Positions 55,171 through 64,000 of a DNA stretch of 64,000 nucleotides are shown piece after piece (position 1 is the stretch's first letter; each line of letters begins with the position of its first letter). The translations under genes and the position numbers were made by a program. The stretch comes from Aliarcobacter sp. (GTDB lineage: Bacteria > Campylobacterota > Campylobacteria > Campylobacterales > Arcobacteraceae). The stretch is taken from assembly GCA_028689025.1 (NCBI GenBank), contig JAQTXA010000005.1:100955-164954 (forward strand), in the 5' to 3' direction. The notes beneath the pieces were generated by a model, which worked only from the letters and a program-made list of their open reading frames with translations, had not been told where the DNA came from and searched no databases.

Positions 55171-57563
55171 AAACCTTCGCTTTAGGTATTACCATTGGTG
55201 CTGTTTTTGGTGGAGCTAATGCTTTTGGTTCTGCACTAAAAAGTACAAATATGCTTAATTCCAAATTACAAGAGCTGAAAGACAAACGAATTGATTTGGG
55301 CAGTAAATTTGGAAAAGCTTCAAATGAAGCTACTAAATTAAATTCTACAATTATTGGGCTTACTAGAAATATTAAACTGATGGATAAAAGCTTTAATTTA
55401 GATAAAGGGCTTAGTGAATATAGAAAAAAATTTAAAGAAAGCTTTGTAGATAAATTAGCTCTTGGAACTTCTATTGTAATGCCTTTTAAAGTAGCAATAG
55501 ATTTTGAATCAGCAATGGCTGATGTAAAAAAAGTAGTTGATTTTGCAAATGATTTAGAGTTTAAAGATTTTGAAAAGAGTTTATTAAGTTTATCTCAAAC
55601 TATTCCTTTAAGCGCAACAGAATTAGCAACAATAAGTGCAAGTGGTGGTCAATTAGGTATAGCAAAAGAAAACTTACTTGAATTTACGGTAACAGTTGCA
55701 AAGATGAGTACAGCCTTTGATATGAATGCTGAACATGCAGGTGATAGCATAGCTAAACTTATGAATATATATGGATTAAGTCAATCTCAAATAGTTGAAT
55801 TAGGCGATAGTATAAACCATTTAAGTGATACTAGCGCTTCAAAAGCTTCTGATGTAGTAGAAACACTTGGTCGTATAGGTGGAATAGCTAAAATATTTGG
55901 TTTAACTACAGTTCAAGCAGGTGCATTAAGTAGTGCTTTTTTATCACTTGGAAAACCGCCAGAAGTTGCAGCAACAGCAATAAATGCATTATTATTAAAA
56001 CTTCAAACAGCAGAAAAACAACCAAAATCCTTTGGAGAAGGGTTAAAATATATAGGAATGTCTGCTAAACAATTAAAAATGAATATAGAAGATGATGCAC
56101 AAGGTGCATTAATTGGATTTTTAGAGACTTTAAAAGAAATTCCAAAAGAAGATCAAATGGGTGTTTTATCTGATTTATTTGGTGCTGAATATAGTGATGA
56201 TATTGCATTATTAGTTGGTGGATTAGAAAATTATACAAAAGCTTTAGATAGTGTAGCTGATAAAACTAAGTATCTTGGAAGCATGAATAAAGAATTTGAA
56301 ACTAGAAGTAAAACATCTGCAAATAATTTAAAATTATTGGGTAATACTATTACAAAAATAGCTATTAATTTTGGAACACTTTTACTACCTGCTTTAAATA
56401 GTGTAATTGCACCACTTAGAGTTATTGGCGATTTTGTTGGTGATTTTGTAGTTGCCTTTCCAAATCTTAGTAGAGTTTTAGGAATAGCGGTAGTTGGAGC
56501 TATAGCTCTATCACTTTCTTTTAGTGCAATAGGGTTTATGAGTAGTTTTGTTATTACAGGTCTTTTAAGTCTAGGTAGAGCGCTAATTGTTCTAAACAGC
56601 ATATTTTTAGCAAATCCAATTGGAGTTGCAATTGCAGCAATTGGTTTAGCAGTAGGTTTAATCTATATTTATTGGGAACCGATAAAAGCTTTTTTTATTG
56701 ATTTATGGGCAGATGTTAGCAATATTTTTAGTAATACCTGGAATGGTATAAAAAGTACAATTAGTATATTTTCAGATGTAATAGGAAATATATTTATTTC
56801 TGTATGGTCTGGGGTAACTAATTTATTTTCTAATATTTGGAATGGTATAAAAAATATTTTTTCTTCATCAATATATGTGATTAAAACTTATTTAGGTTGG
56901 ACTCCAATTGGTATGATAATGAACAACTGGGGCGTAATAACTTATTTTTTCACAAACCTTTGGGATGGAGTTATTCAAATCTTTAGCAATGCCTGGACTG
57001 GAATTAAAAATATAGTTACTGATGTTTCTAATATAGCCAAAAGCATAATTGTATCTATATGGTCTCCAATAGAAAATTTCTTTAGTTCTTTATGGAATAG
57101 TGTGACTGCAATATTTATTAGCACCTGGGAAAATATAAAAAATAGTTTCATTGGTGTTGTTGAATTTATTAAAAAACCTTTTGAGGACTTCTTTAATTGG
57201 CTAGCAAGTAAATTTCAATGGATAAATGAACTAATAAGTAATACCCTTGGGGCATTAGCAAACATTGGAACTACGATAGGCAATAAAGCTGTTGAAATGG
57301 GTAGCGTAATAGGTGATGGTTTAAAATCAGCAAGTCAATTTTTTACAATTGATCACAAAGCAAATAAACCTGCAGAAAATGAATCAAAGTTAAATTATAC
57401 ACCCTTACCTATTGATAAAAAAGATGTAGTTAATAAAGATGTTCAGCAAACAAATCACATTCAAGTTACTGTAAATAATCCATCAAGTACAGTTGATGTT
57501 CAAAAAGGTGTAACAAATGCTTTGGCAAAAAAAACTAATTCACTAAATGATGAGGAATTATAA
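55167..57563 (+). CDS. Tail tape measure protein (outer phage)
   Basis: 798 aa; 'VDFANDLEFKDFEKSLLSLSQTIPLSATELATISASGGQLGIAKENL', TP901-type core. Confidence 0.93.
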   Translation: MKTFALGITIGAVFGGANAFGSALKSTNMLNSKLQELKDKRIDLGSKFGKASNEATKLNSTIIGLTRNIKLMDKSFNLDKGLSEYRKKFKESFVDKLALGTSIVMPFKVAIDFESAMADVKKVVDFANDLEFKDFEKSLLSLSQTIPLSATELATISASGGQLGIAKENLLEFTVTVAKMSTAFDMNAEHAGDSIAKLMNIYGLSQSQIVELGDSINHLSDTSASKASDVVETLGRIGGIAKIFGLTTVQAGALSSAFLSLGKPPEVAATAINALLLKLQTAEKQPKSFGEGLKYIGMSAKQLKMNIEDDAQGALIGFLETLKEIPKEDQMGVLSDLFGAEYSDDIALLVGGLENYTKALDSVADKTKYLGSMNKEFETRSKTSANNLKLLGNTITKIAINFGTLLLPALNSVIAPLRVIGDFVGDFVVAFPNLSRVLGIAVVGAIALSLSFSAIGFMSSFVITGLLSLGRALIVLNSIFLANPIGVAIAAIGLAVGLIYIYWEPIKAFFIDLWADVSNIFSNTWNGIKSTISIFSDVIGNIFISVWSGVTNLFSNIWNGIKNIFSSSIYVIKTYLGWTPIGMIMNNWGVITYFFTNLWDGVIQIFSNAWTGIKNIVTDVSNIAKSIIVSIWSPIENFFSSLWNSVTAIFISTWENIKNSFIGVVEFIKKPFEDFFNWLASKFQWINELISNTLGALANIGTTIGNKAVEMGSVIGDGLKSASQFFTIDHKANKPAENESKLNYTPLPIDKKDVVNKDVQQTNHIQVTVNNPSSTVDVQKGVTNALAKKTNSLNDEEL

Positions 57564-57934
57564 TGTTAGCAATGATTGATGATTATGAATTTGATGTAAG
57601 CAAAACAAGTTATGATGAATTTGAAAGCAGAATAACATATTTCTTTGCTACACATCAAAATTTAGGCGGTTTTGATACATATCAAAACACAGGAAGACAT
57701 GAAGAACAAATTTTATTAAAAGGCACTTTGATTTGTAAAAGTCAAAAACAATTAAATGCGTTTGAAAAAATGGCAGCTAGAAAAAGAGCAGTAACTATGG
57801 CTTTTTCAAATGGTAAAGCATTTGAAATTCTTATTTTTTCATTGAATAAGAAAAGGAATAATTTTTTAAATACAGGTGAATTTTTAAAACAAGAATACCA
57901 AATAGATTTACAAGTTATAGGTGGTTCAAAATGA
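57563..57934 (+). CDS. Tail protein U (outer phage)
   Basis: 123 aa. Confidence 0.8.
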   Translation: MLAMIDDYEFDVSKTSYDEFESRITYFFATHQNLGGFDTYQNTGRHEEQILLKGTLICKSQKQLNAFEKMAARKRAVTMAFSNGKAFEILIFSLNKKRNNFLNTGEFLKQEYQIDLQVIGGSK

Positions 57935-58128
57935 AAGAACTTACTGCTAAAAATGGAGAAAGGTTAGATGAAATAGTTTTTAGAGAATATGGAACACTTG
58001 ATTTCTTTGAAAAAGTTTTATCTGAAAATCAAAAACTATCAAAAAAAATATTTTTAGATGAATCAGACATTATTTATTTACCTGAAATAATGATAGTTTC
58101 AAGCAAAAAACAGGAAACCCTATGGTAA
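57931..58128 (+). CDS. Tail protein X (outer phage)
   Basis: 65 aa; 'KNGERLDEIVFREYGTLDFFEKVL...DIIYLPE'. Confidence 0.82.
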   Translation: MKELTAKNGERLDEIVFREYGTLDFFEKVLSENQKLSKKIFLDESDIIYLPEIMIVSSKKQETLW

Positions 58129-59069
58129 CAAATCCAGGTTATATCATTGTAATTAATGGAAGCGATAAAACAAGTATTATTCATGATAAATTAATTTCAT
58201 TAACATTAACAGATAATGCAAATAATGAAAGTGATGAATTAGAAATAATACTTTCTGGAAATTTTACAAGACCCAGATATGAAGATCAAATTAAAATATT
58301 TTTTGGATATGGAATAGATGTTCAGTTCATGGGATTGTTTAATGTTCAGAGTACATCAAAAACATTTACTCAACTTTCAATAAAAGCAACAGGAATAGAT
58401 TTTTCTGATAATTTTAAAGTAAAAAGAAATATTACTTATGAAAAGCTAAGCTTAAAACAATTAGCTAATCAAATAGCAGATAGGCATAATTTAAAATTAA
58501 AAAGTGATTTTGATGATATTTATTTAATAAGTCAATCTCAATCAAATGAAAGTGATATGCATTTTTTAAATAGATTAGCCAAAGAGTATAACGCTTTATT
58601 TAATATTAAAAATGACACATTATATTTTGTGAAAAAAATAAAAGAAAATAAAAAAAATGATGATTTGCCAAAGTATTCAATTGATGTTAATTATTGTACA
58701 GACATATCTATAGAACATTCAAATAAAACTTCTTATAACTCATGTGAAGTGACATGGCATGATACAAAAGAAAATAAAACTTTTACTAAAGTATATCCGC
58801 CAAATGGGGGAGAACCAATACTTAAATTTAAAGGCAGTTTTAAAAATGAAGCACATGCAATTGAAAGAGCTAAGGCTCAATTACAAAAAGCAAATCAAGG
58901 GTTAATTTCCGGAAATTTGAGAAAATCAGGAGATGTTATTTTCGCCGGCGGGATTCTTACTCTTTTGAATAATATAGATGAAGATGAAGAAGAATATCAA
59001 ATAACAAGAGTAACTCATAACTTAGACAAACAAAGCGGTTGGATAACTAGTTTAGAGTTTGAAAAATAA
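58122..59069 (+). CDS. Late control/tail hub protein D (outer phage)
   Basis: 315 aa. Confidence 0.88.
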   Translation: MVTNPGYIIVINGSDKTSIIHDKLISLTLTDNANNESDELEIILSGNFTRPRYEDQIKIFFGYGIDVQFMGLFNVQSTSKTFTQLSIKATGIDFSDNFKVKRNITYEKLSLKQLANQIADRHNLKLKSDFDDIYLISQSQSNESDMHFLNRLAKEYNALFNIKNDTLYFVKKIKENKKNDDLPKYSIDVNYCTDISIEHSNKTSYNSCEVTWHDTKENKTFTKVYPPNGGEPILKFKGSFKNEAHAIERAKAQLQKANQGLISGNLRKSGDVIFAGGILTLLNNIDEDEEEYQITRVTHNLDKQSGWITSLEFEK

Positions 59070-59087
59070 ATTAACATAGGAGAAGAT

Positions 59088-59459
59088 ATGGAACCTGTAA
59101 CAACAACAGCAGGAGCAAGTATAAGTGTAGGGCTATCAGCTTTTTTAATAGGATGGCTAGGACAGGTTGGAGCTGATGTAATGATGATAATTTTAAGCGC
59201 TATTGCAGGATGCAGCATTGCACTTACAGGTCAAACAAAAAGATATAGTGAAAGCTTAATTTTTATCTTAAAAGGTGTTCTTTTAGCTTTAGTTTTAGCA
59301 TGGAGTTCAAGCGAATTATTGGTGACGCAAATACCGTCAATTAAATCTCCGTATTTACCATCTGTTGTAGCTTTTGCATTAGGTTTTTGCGTAGATAAAT
59401 TGTCATTCGTATTAAATCGTTTAATTGATTCAAAAATAAAAAAAATAGGGGAGAGTTAA
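59088..59459 (+). CDS. Phage holin-like membrane protein
   Basis: 123 aa, several TM segments, start of lysis cassette. Confidence 0.6.
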   Translation: MEPVTTTAGASISVGLSAFLIGWLGQVGADVMMIILSAIAGCSIALTGQTKRYSESLIFILKGVLLALVLAWSSSELLVTQIPSIKSPYLPSVVAFALGFCVDKLSFVLNRLIDSKIKKIGES

Positions 59460-59460
59460 G

Positions 59461-59769
59461 ATGTTATTTAATTTAACAATGATGTCATATCTATGGCTAT
59501 TAATTTCTAGTATATTTATTATTGTTGGTGCATATATATCATATAGGCTATGTAGTAGTACAAAAAAACTAATTAAATTAATCGTTGTTTTACCTATGCT
59601 CGTAGCACTTTTTCAAATACATGTCATTTTAACAACCGGTACAATATATGATAATTTATTTCTAATTTGTGAAATTTCATACCTGGGCTTATATTTACTA
59701 TTAGCAGTAATGTTGTCCGGAAAAAGAATATTAAAAAATATAGAACAACAAAGGATGAAACATGCCTAA
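59461..59769 (+). CDS. Small phage membrane protein
   Basis: 102 aa, multiple TM segments. Confidence 0.45.
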   Translation: MLFNLTMMSYLWLLISSIFIIVGAYISYRLCSSTKKLIKLIVVLPMLVALFQIHVILTTGTIYDNLFLICEISYLGLYLLLAVMLSGKRILKNIEQQRMKHA

Positions 59770-60094
59770 AATTTATTTAGCAGCAATTTTATTTACTGTA
59801 GTTCTATCAGTAGGTGGATATGTAAAGTATCTTCAATCAGATTTAGAAGACAAAGAAGTAGAATTAAAAACTACTTCTACTAAATTGGAAGAAGCTAATA
59901 AAAATAATACTTTAATTATTGAAGCCTATGAAAAAACTTTAGCAATTGAAAGAGAAATAGCCAAAGAAAAAGCTGTTACTTCTGAACAAAAAGAAATAGT
60001 GGTAACAAAGTATAAAACATTAACAAAAACTGTTGAAAAAAGAGGAGAAATAAAAGCAGATGAAAAAAGCAATTTTACAATTATTAATTTTTAG
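59762..60094 (+). CDS. i-spanin-like (Rz-like) protein
   Basis: N-terminal TM plus long coiled coil. Confidence 0.65.
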   Translation: MPKIYLAAILFTVVLSVGGYVKYLQSDLEDKEVELKTTSTKLEEANKNNTLIIEAYEKTLAIEREIAKEKAVTSEQKEIVVTKYKTLTKTVEKRGEIKADEKSNFTIINF

Positions 60095-60320
60095 TTTTGT
60101 TTTTGTTGGATGTACTGCAGAAAAAGAAATAGTATTTCAAGACAAAATAGTTTGTTTTGAGCAACAAAAAGTAGAAAGAGTTCAACCAACCCAAATTAGA
60201 GTTTATAGAGATGATATTGATGTTGCAGTTGCATATAAAACTGCAATTGATTCTAATATTGAGTTCTATGAAAAGCAAGTAGATAGGACCAATGAATTTT
60301 GTAAAGGAGCAAACAAATGA
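60060..60320 (+). CDS. o-spanin-like (Rz1-like) lipoprotein
   Basis: Lipobox 'FVFVGC', overlaps previous gene in another frame. Confidence 0.65.
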   Translation: MKKAILQLLIFSFVFVGCTAEKEIVFQDKIVCFEQQKVERVQPTQIRVYRDDIDVAVAYKTAIDSNIEFYEKQVDRTNEFCKGANK

Positions 60321-60790
60321 ATTATGGTGTAATAAATTTAAAGAGAATTGATGAAGATGCAGAAATTATATGCAAATGTATAGGTCTTGGTAAGTATGGA
60401 ACTGCTAAAGAAATGATTATAGAGACTGCAATTGCTGAAACTGCATTAGGTCAAATTGAAGATAAAACTGTAGGCGCAGGCATGGGATTAACACAGTTTG
60501 ATGAACTTCCGTTTAACGATATTAGAAATAGATGCAAAAAATTACAACCTCAAATTTTAAAAGATTTACATATTGATATTTCTTTAGTAAATTGGGATGA
60601 TTTAAGATATAACCAATTTTTAGCACTTTTATTTACTAGGCTTCTTTATTGGCTAAAAGGTGATCCAATTCCTGAAACTATTGAAGAAAGAGCTGCCTAT
60701 TGGAAACTTCACTACAATACTAAATTAGGCAAAGGCACAATTGAGCATTATCTTGAAATGAATAAAATTTATGGAGTTAAAATCAATTAA
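60317..60790 (+). CDS. Phage endolysin, transglycosylase-like
   Basis: 157 aa; 'MIIETAIAETALGQIEDKT..GAGMGLTQFDELPFNDIRNR'. Confidence 0.65.
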   Translation: MNYGVINLKRIDEDAEIICKCIGLGKYGTAKEMIIETAIAETALGQIEDKTVGAGMGLTQFDELPFNDIRNRCKKLQPQILKDLHIDISLVNWDDLRYNQFLALLFTRLLYWLKGDPIPETIEERAAYWKLHYNTKLGKGTIEHYLEMNKIYGVKIN

Positions 60791-60851
60791 AATTTTATAC
60801 AGAATTATACGCTTTTTAAAATAACTGTATAAAAACTGTATAAAGCATAAA

Positions 60852-60883
60852 AAAAGGCAAGAGATAAAAACCTCTTACCTTTT
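60852..60883. terminator. Bidirectional terminator-like hairpin at phage/host boundary
   Basis: AAAAGGCAAGAG ... CTCTTACCTTTT. Confidence 0.65.
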
Positions 60884-60904
60884 CGATAATATAGAGCTTA
60901 GAGC

Positions 60905-61291
60905 TTATTCTGTAACTTCAACAGTAACAGGCGTACCTTCCCAGATACCGTGTTTTGTACAGTAACCATGAGCAACTAAGTTTAATTTTGAACCAGTTGG
61001 AATGATTGTAAATGTAGTTGTGTTATGAGCTTTAACATTTCCTAATGTTCCTGGAACATAAGAAGCTTTAGCTAATTGAACATCACCGTTATATAATGTT
61101 ACAGATTCAATATAATGATCAAAATCATCTGGATGAGTATATTCGTTACCCATTTTTACAGTTACTTCAAATGGTTCACCTTTTTTTGCAGTTGCTGCAC
61201 AGTGAATAAATGGACTGTGTCTATCTATTAAATCTTTTTTAGCTTCTCTTTCTACAGTATCGATATCAACATATTTGTTAATTTTTGGCAT
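60905..61291 (-). CDS. Superoxide reductase (desulfoferrodoxin/neelaredoxin family)
   Basis: 'RHSPFIHCAATAKKGEPFEVTVKMGNEYTHPDDFDHYIESVTLY...AHGYCTKHGIWEG'; start reset to MPKINK. Confidence 0.9.
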   Translation of the reverse strand: MPKINKYVDIDTVEREAKKDLIDRHSPFIHCAATAKKGEPFEVTVKMGNEYTHPDDFDHYIESVTLYNGDVQLAKASYVPGTLGNVKAHNTTTFTIIPTGSKLNLVAHGYCTKHGIWEGTPVTVEVTE

Positions 61292-61434
61292 CTTATCTCC
61301 TATTAAATTATTTAAAAAAATATTATACAATAATTTTTTTAAAATAAAGAGGAGATTTTTTATCCTCTATCTATAAATATTTAAATATATGAAAACAGCG
61401 TGTATATTTTGCTCATATTTGATATAATACGCGA

Positions 61435-62256
61435 ATGAACAAAGAAGAATATTTTATAAAACAATTTTCAAATAATAAAATTATTGGTGATGATGGTGCT
61501 TTTATTGATGGATTTGTTTACTCTATGGATGCTTTTTTTGAGAATGTTCATTTTAAAAAAGAGTGGATGAGTTTAAAGCAAATTGCCTATAAATCAATGA
61601 TTGTAAATATTTCAGATGCAATTGTAATGAATGCAATCCCTTTATATGCACTTCTTAGTGTTGCAATTCCAAAATCATATACAAATGAAGATTTAAAAGA
61701 GTTAGCAGATGGATTCAAAAAAGCTGCGAAGAAGTTTAATATTCAAATCATTGGTGGAGATACAATATCAAATGAAAAACTTGATATTTCAATAACTATC
61801 ATTTCAAAAACATCAAATCCAGTTTTAAGATCTGGCGTTAAAAAAAATGATTTGCTTTGTTATACAGGAACTTTAGGTTCATGTAAAAAAGATTTAGAGA
61901 CTCTTTTTGAGAATAAGCCAATTTCAGAAAAATCTAAATTTATCAAACCAAAGTTAAATCCAAACTTTTTTTATGAAGTTTCACCTTTTATAACAGCTTC
62001 AATGGATATTTCTGATGGGCTGTTTTTTGAATTAGAAAAATTATCAAAAGCAAGTAACATTGGTTTTGAGTTTTTTAATGAAATTGATGACAGTATTGGA
62101 AGTTCTGGTGAAGAGTATGAGATTCTTTTTTCTTTCGATGAGATAAATCTGGATAAAATAAAAAAAATAGCAAAAAAACATAAAGTAAAATTGAATATAT
62201 TTGCAAAAGCTATAAAGGGTAAATATAGAACTGCTTGTAAAAATCATCACTTTTAG
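61435..62256 (+). CDS. thiL: Thiamine-monophosphate kinase
   Basis: 'IIGDDGAFIDG', 'GGDTISNEKLDISITIIS', 'ASMDISDGLFFELEKLSKASNIGF'. Confidence 0.9.
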   Translation: MNKEEYFIKQFSNNKIIGDDGAFIDGFVYSMDAFFENVHFKKEWMSLKQIAYKSMIVNISDAIVMNAIPLYALLSVAIPKSYTNEDLKELADGFKKAAKKFNIQIIGGDTISNEKLDISITIISKTSNPVLRSGVKKNDLLCYTGTLGSCKKDLETLFENKPISEKSKFIKPKLNPNFFYEVSPFITASMDISDGLFFELEKLSKASNIGFEFFNEIDDSIGSSGEEYEILFSFDEINLDKIKKIAKKHKVKLNIFAKAIKGKYRTACKNHHF

Positions 62257-62299
62257 TCAATCAGTAAAAATTTAGGAACTTAATTTAAAGGAAAAATAA

Positions 62300-63364
62300 T
62301 TGGAACAATTACAAAGATATTTAAATCACTCAAAAATTGATGTGGTTTTTAAGCAAAACAAAGATGATTTCGTGGTTACAGAAATTCCTTTATATGAATT
62401 TTCAGGTGAGGGTGAACATCTAGTTTTAAAAATTAGAAAAAAAGATTTAGCAACTTGGGATGCTATTGAGATTTTAGCTAAGTTTCTAAATTGTAGTAGT
62501 AGAGAGTTTGGATATGCAGGTTTAAAAGATAAAAATGCAATGACTGTTCAATCTATTTCAGTTCATAGAAAATATGAAGAGGCTTTAAAATCTTTTCAAA
62601 ATGATAATTTAAAAATACTTGAAACAACTTATCATAATAACAAAATCAAAGTAGGGCACTTAAAAGGTAATAAGTTTTTTATTAGACTAAAAAGAGTTGG
62701 TTCTATTGAAAAAAGAAAAATTGAAGAAGCTTTAGGATCAATCGTAACTAATGGAATTCCTAACTATTTTGGTTTTCAAAGATTTGGAATTGATGGTGAC
62801 AACTATAAAAAAGGTAAAGATATTATTGATGGAAAACTAAAAGAAAAAAGAAGAAATTTAAAGCAAATGTATATCAACGCTTATCAAAGTTATCTTTTTA
62901 ACTCTTGGCTTTCAAAAAGAATCGAAATATCAAAATTAATTGAAGCTTTTGAGCCAAAAGAGATTTATCAAAGATTAAATTTACCACTTGATGTTGTAAA
63001 ACAGATGAAAAAACAAAAACATCCATTCAAATTAATGACTGGTGATTTACTTTCTCATTATCCATTTGGGAAGATTTTTACTATTGAAAATTTAGAAGAA
63101 GAATCACAAAAATTCAATGAAAGAGATAGAGTTCCAACAGGACTTTTAAGCGGAAATAGAGTTAAAAATTCAGTTGATTTAGCTTATGAAATTGAAAAAG
63201 AGTTTGAAGAAAAAACAGGTGAAGATGGTGCAAGAAGATTTGCATGGATTTTCCCAGAAGATATTTCAAGTAACTACAAAGAAGAAAAAAACTGGATGGA
63301 AATACAATTTTATTTACCAAAAGGTTCTTATGCAACTGAAGTAATTGCAGAAATAATTCATTAA
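62300..63364 (+). CDS. truD: tRNA pseudouridine synthase D
   Basis: 'REFGYAGLKDKNAMTVQ', 'GIPNYFGFQRFGIDGDN', 'YINAYQSYLFNSWLS'. Confidence 0.93.
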   Translation: MEQLQRYLNHSKIDVVFKQNKDDFVVTEIPLYEFSGEGEHLVLKIRKKDLATWDAIEILAKFLNCSSREFGYAGLKDKNAMTVQSISVHRKYEEALKSFQNDNLKILETTYHNNKIKVGHLKGNKFFIRLKRVGSIEKRKIEEALGSIVTNGIPNYFGFQRFGIDGDNYKKGKDIIDGKLKEKRRNLKQMYINAYQSYLFNSWLSKRIEISKLIEAFEPKEIYQRLNLPLDVVKQMKKQKHPFKLMTGDLLSHYPFGKIFTIENLEEESQKFNERDRVPTGLLSGNRVKNSVDLAYEIEKEFEEKTGEDGARRFAWIFPEDISSNYKEEKNWMEIQFYLPKGSYATEVIAEIIH

Positions 63365-63440
63365 TAACTAAATAACATAAATCTATTAAGTTAAAATAAG
63401 TTAAACTCTTCCTCACTATTTTACAAAATAAAGGAAGTTT

Positions 63441-63794
63441 ATGACATATGAAGAGTTAATAGCCCAACTATGTGAAGTTATAAAAGAATCAGAAGTTAAT
63501 GCCCAATTAATTTATGATAATACCGAATCAATTGAAGAAATAATAAATGGTTCGGAACTTCCTTTACATAAAAAAGATAAAATGATAGATAAGATTTCTG
63601 ATATTTTTGGTTTGTTACAACATCAAGATTTACATAGACAAAAGATTGAAAGAGTTGTTAATTTTGTTTGTGAGAAAAACGATATTGATAAAAGTCAGTA
63701 CAATATAGCACCGAGTGCGAAAAATATTGATTCTTGTGATGAAACATTATCAGAGGATGAATTAGAAGCTTTAATAAAACAGATGCAACAATAA
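63441..63794 (+). CDS. CheZ-like chemotaxis phosphatase
   Basis: 117 aa; 'LLQHQDLHRQKIERVVNFV' resembles CheZ active-site helix. Confidence 0.6.
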   Translation: MTYEELIAQLCEVIKESEVNAQLIYDNTESIEEIINGSELPLHKKDKMIDKISDIFGLLQHQDLHRQKIERVVNFVCEKNDIDKSQYNIAPSAKNIDSCDETLSEDELEALIKQMQQ

Positions 63795-63833
63795 AATAAA
63801 AGAAGTTAGCCTTCTTTTATTTCTTAGTCTTTT

Positions 63834-64000
63834 CTATTTCTTACAAGCCACTTTCTTAACATCGTTCAAATTTCCAAAAATACGTAAAGCATCCATTTCA
63901 ACTTCTTTAGCATTTTTATTTAATGTCTCATTTGATTCTTTATTTGAATTTGCATCTACTAAATTCTGTAAATTCTCAGTGAACTTTTTATCTAAAACTT
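63834..64000 (-). CDS. Partial hypothetical host protein (C-terminus)
   Basis: Reverse reading ...EVEMDALRIFGNLNDVKKVACKK*, open to edge. Confidence 0.4.
   Translation of the reverse strand, partial: VLDKKFTENLQNLVDANSNKESNETLNKNAKEVEMDALRIFGNLNDVKKVACKK

Larger units (their letters stand above)
1..60800 (+). mobile_element. Outer prophage (P2/lambda-like myovirus), interrupted at 20953/54820; left end outside window, right boundary approximate
   Basis: Continuous phage gene order on both sides of the inner element; host genes begin at about 60.9 kb. Confidence 0.85.

Noticed and set aside
1-64000. tRNA or rRNA genes
   Set aside because: No cloverleaf-like or rRNA-like sequence noticed on reading; a tRNAscan/Infernal run would be needed to exclude them fully.

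Overview
The window is a Campylobacterota (Arcobacter-like, AT-rich) chromosome segment dominated by two nested prophages. The OUTER prophage is AT-rich. It runs from beyond the left edge to about 60.8 kb and is a myovirus with lambda-like packaging (Nu1/GpA terminase), a P2-like contractile tail, an integrase and a lysis cassette. It is split by a complete, higher-GC, Mu-like transposable prophage. I place the INNER prophage at exactly 20954..54819, from terminal inverted repeats (TGTAA...TTACA) and a 5-bp target duplication (GTAAA). The insertion separates the Shine-Dalgarno sequence from the ATG of the outer phage's tail-assembly chaperone gene. Both phages carry a collinear tail module (V-W-J-I-fibre-DGR-sheath-tube-E/E'-tape measure-U-X-D), and each module contains its own complete diversity-generating retroelement (DGR: variable protein, Avd, template repeat, reverse transcriptase) at the same position. 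In each DGR I aligned TR and VR by eye: 14 of 14 mismatches fall at template adenines. Other notable signals: poly-G tracts of 9 and 11 in the Mu-like phage (candidate phase variation), T_TTT_TTG -1 frameshift sites in both tail chaperones, palindromic iteron-like repeats inside a replication gene where one copy is read in another frame, a structured intergenic region, an amber-interrupted putative papain-like hydrolase gene, and cargo genes (secreted nuclease, Dam-type methylase) at the two ends of the Mu-like element. Host genes (superoxide reductase, thiL, truD, CheZ-like) follow at the right. All family calls were made by reading translated sequences; no searches were run.
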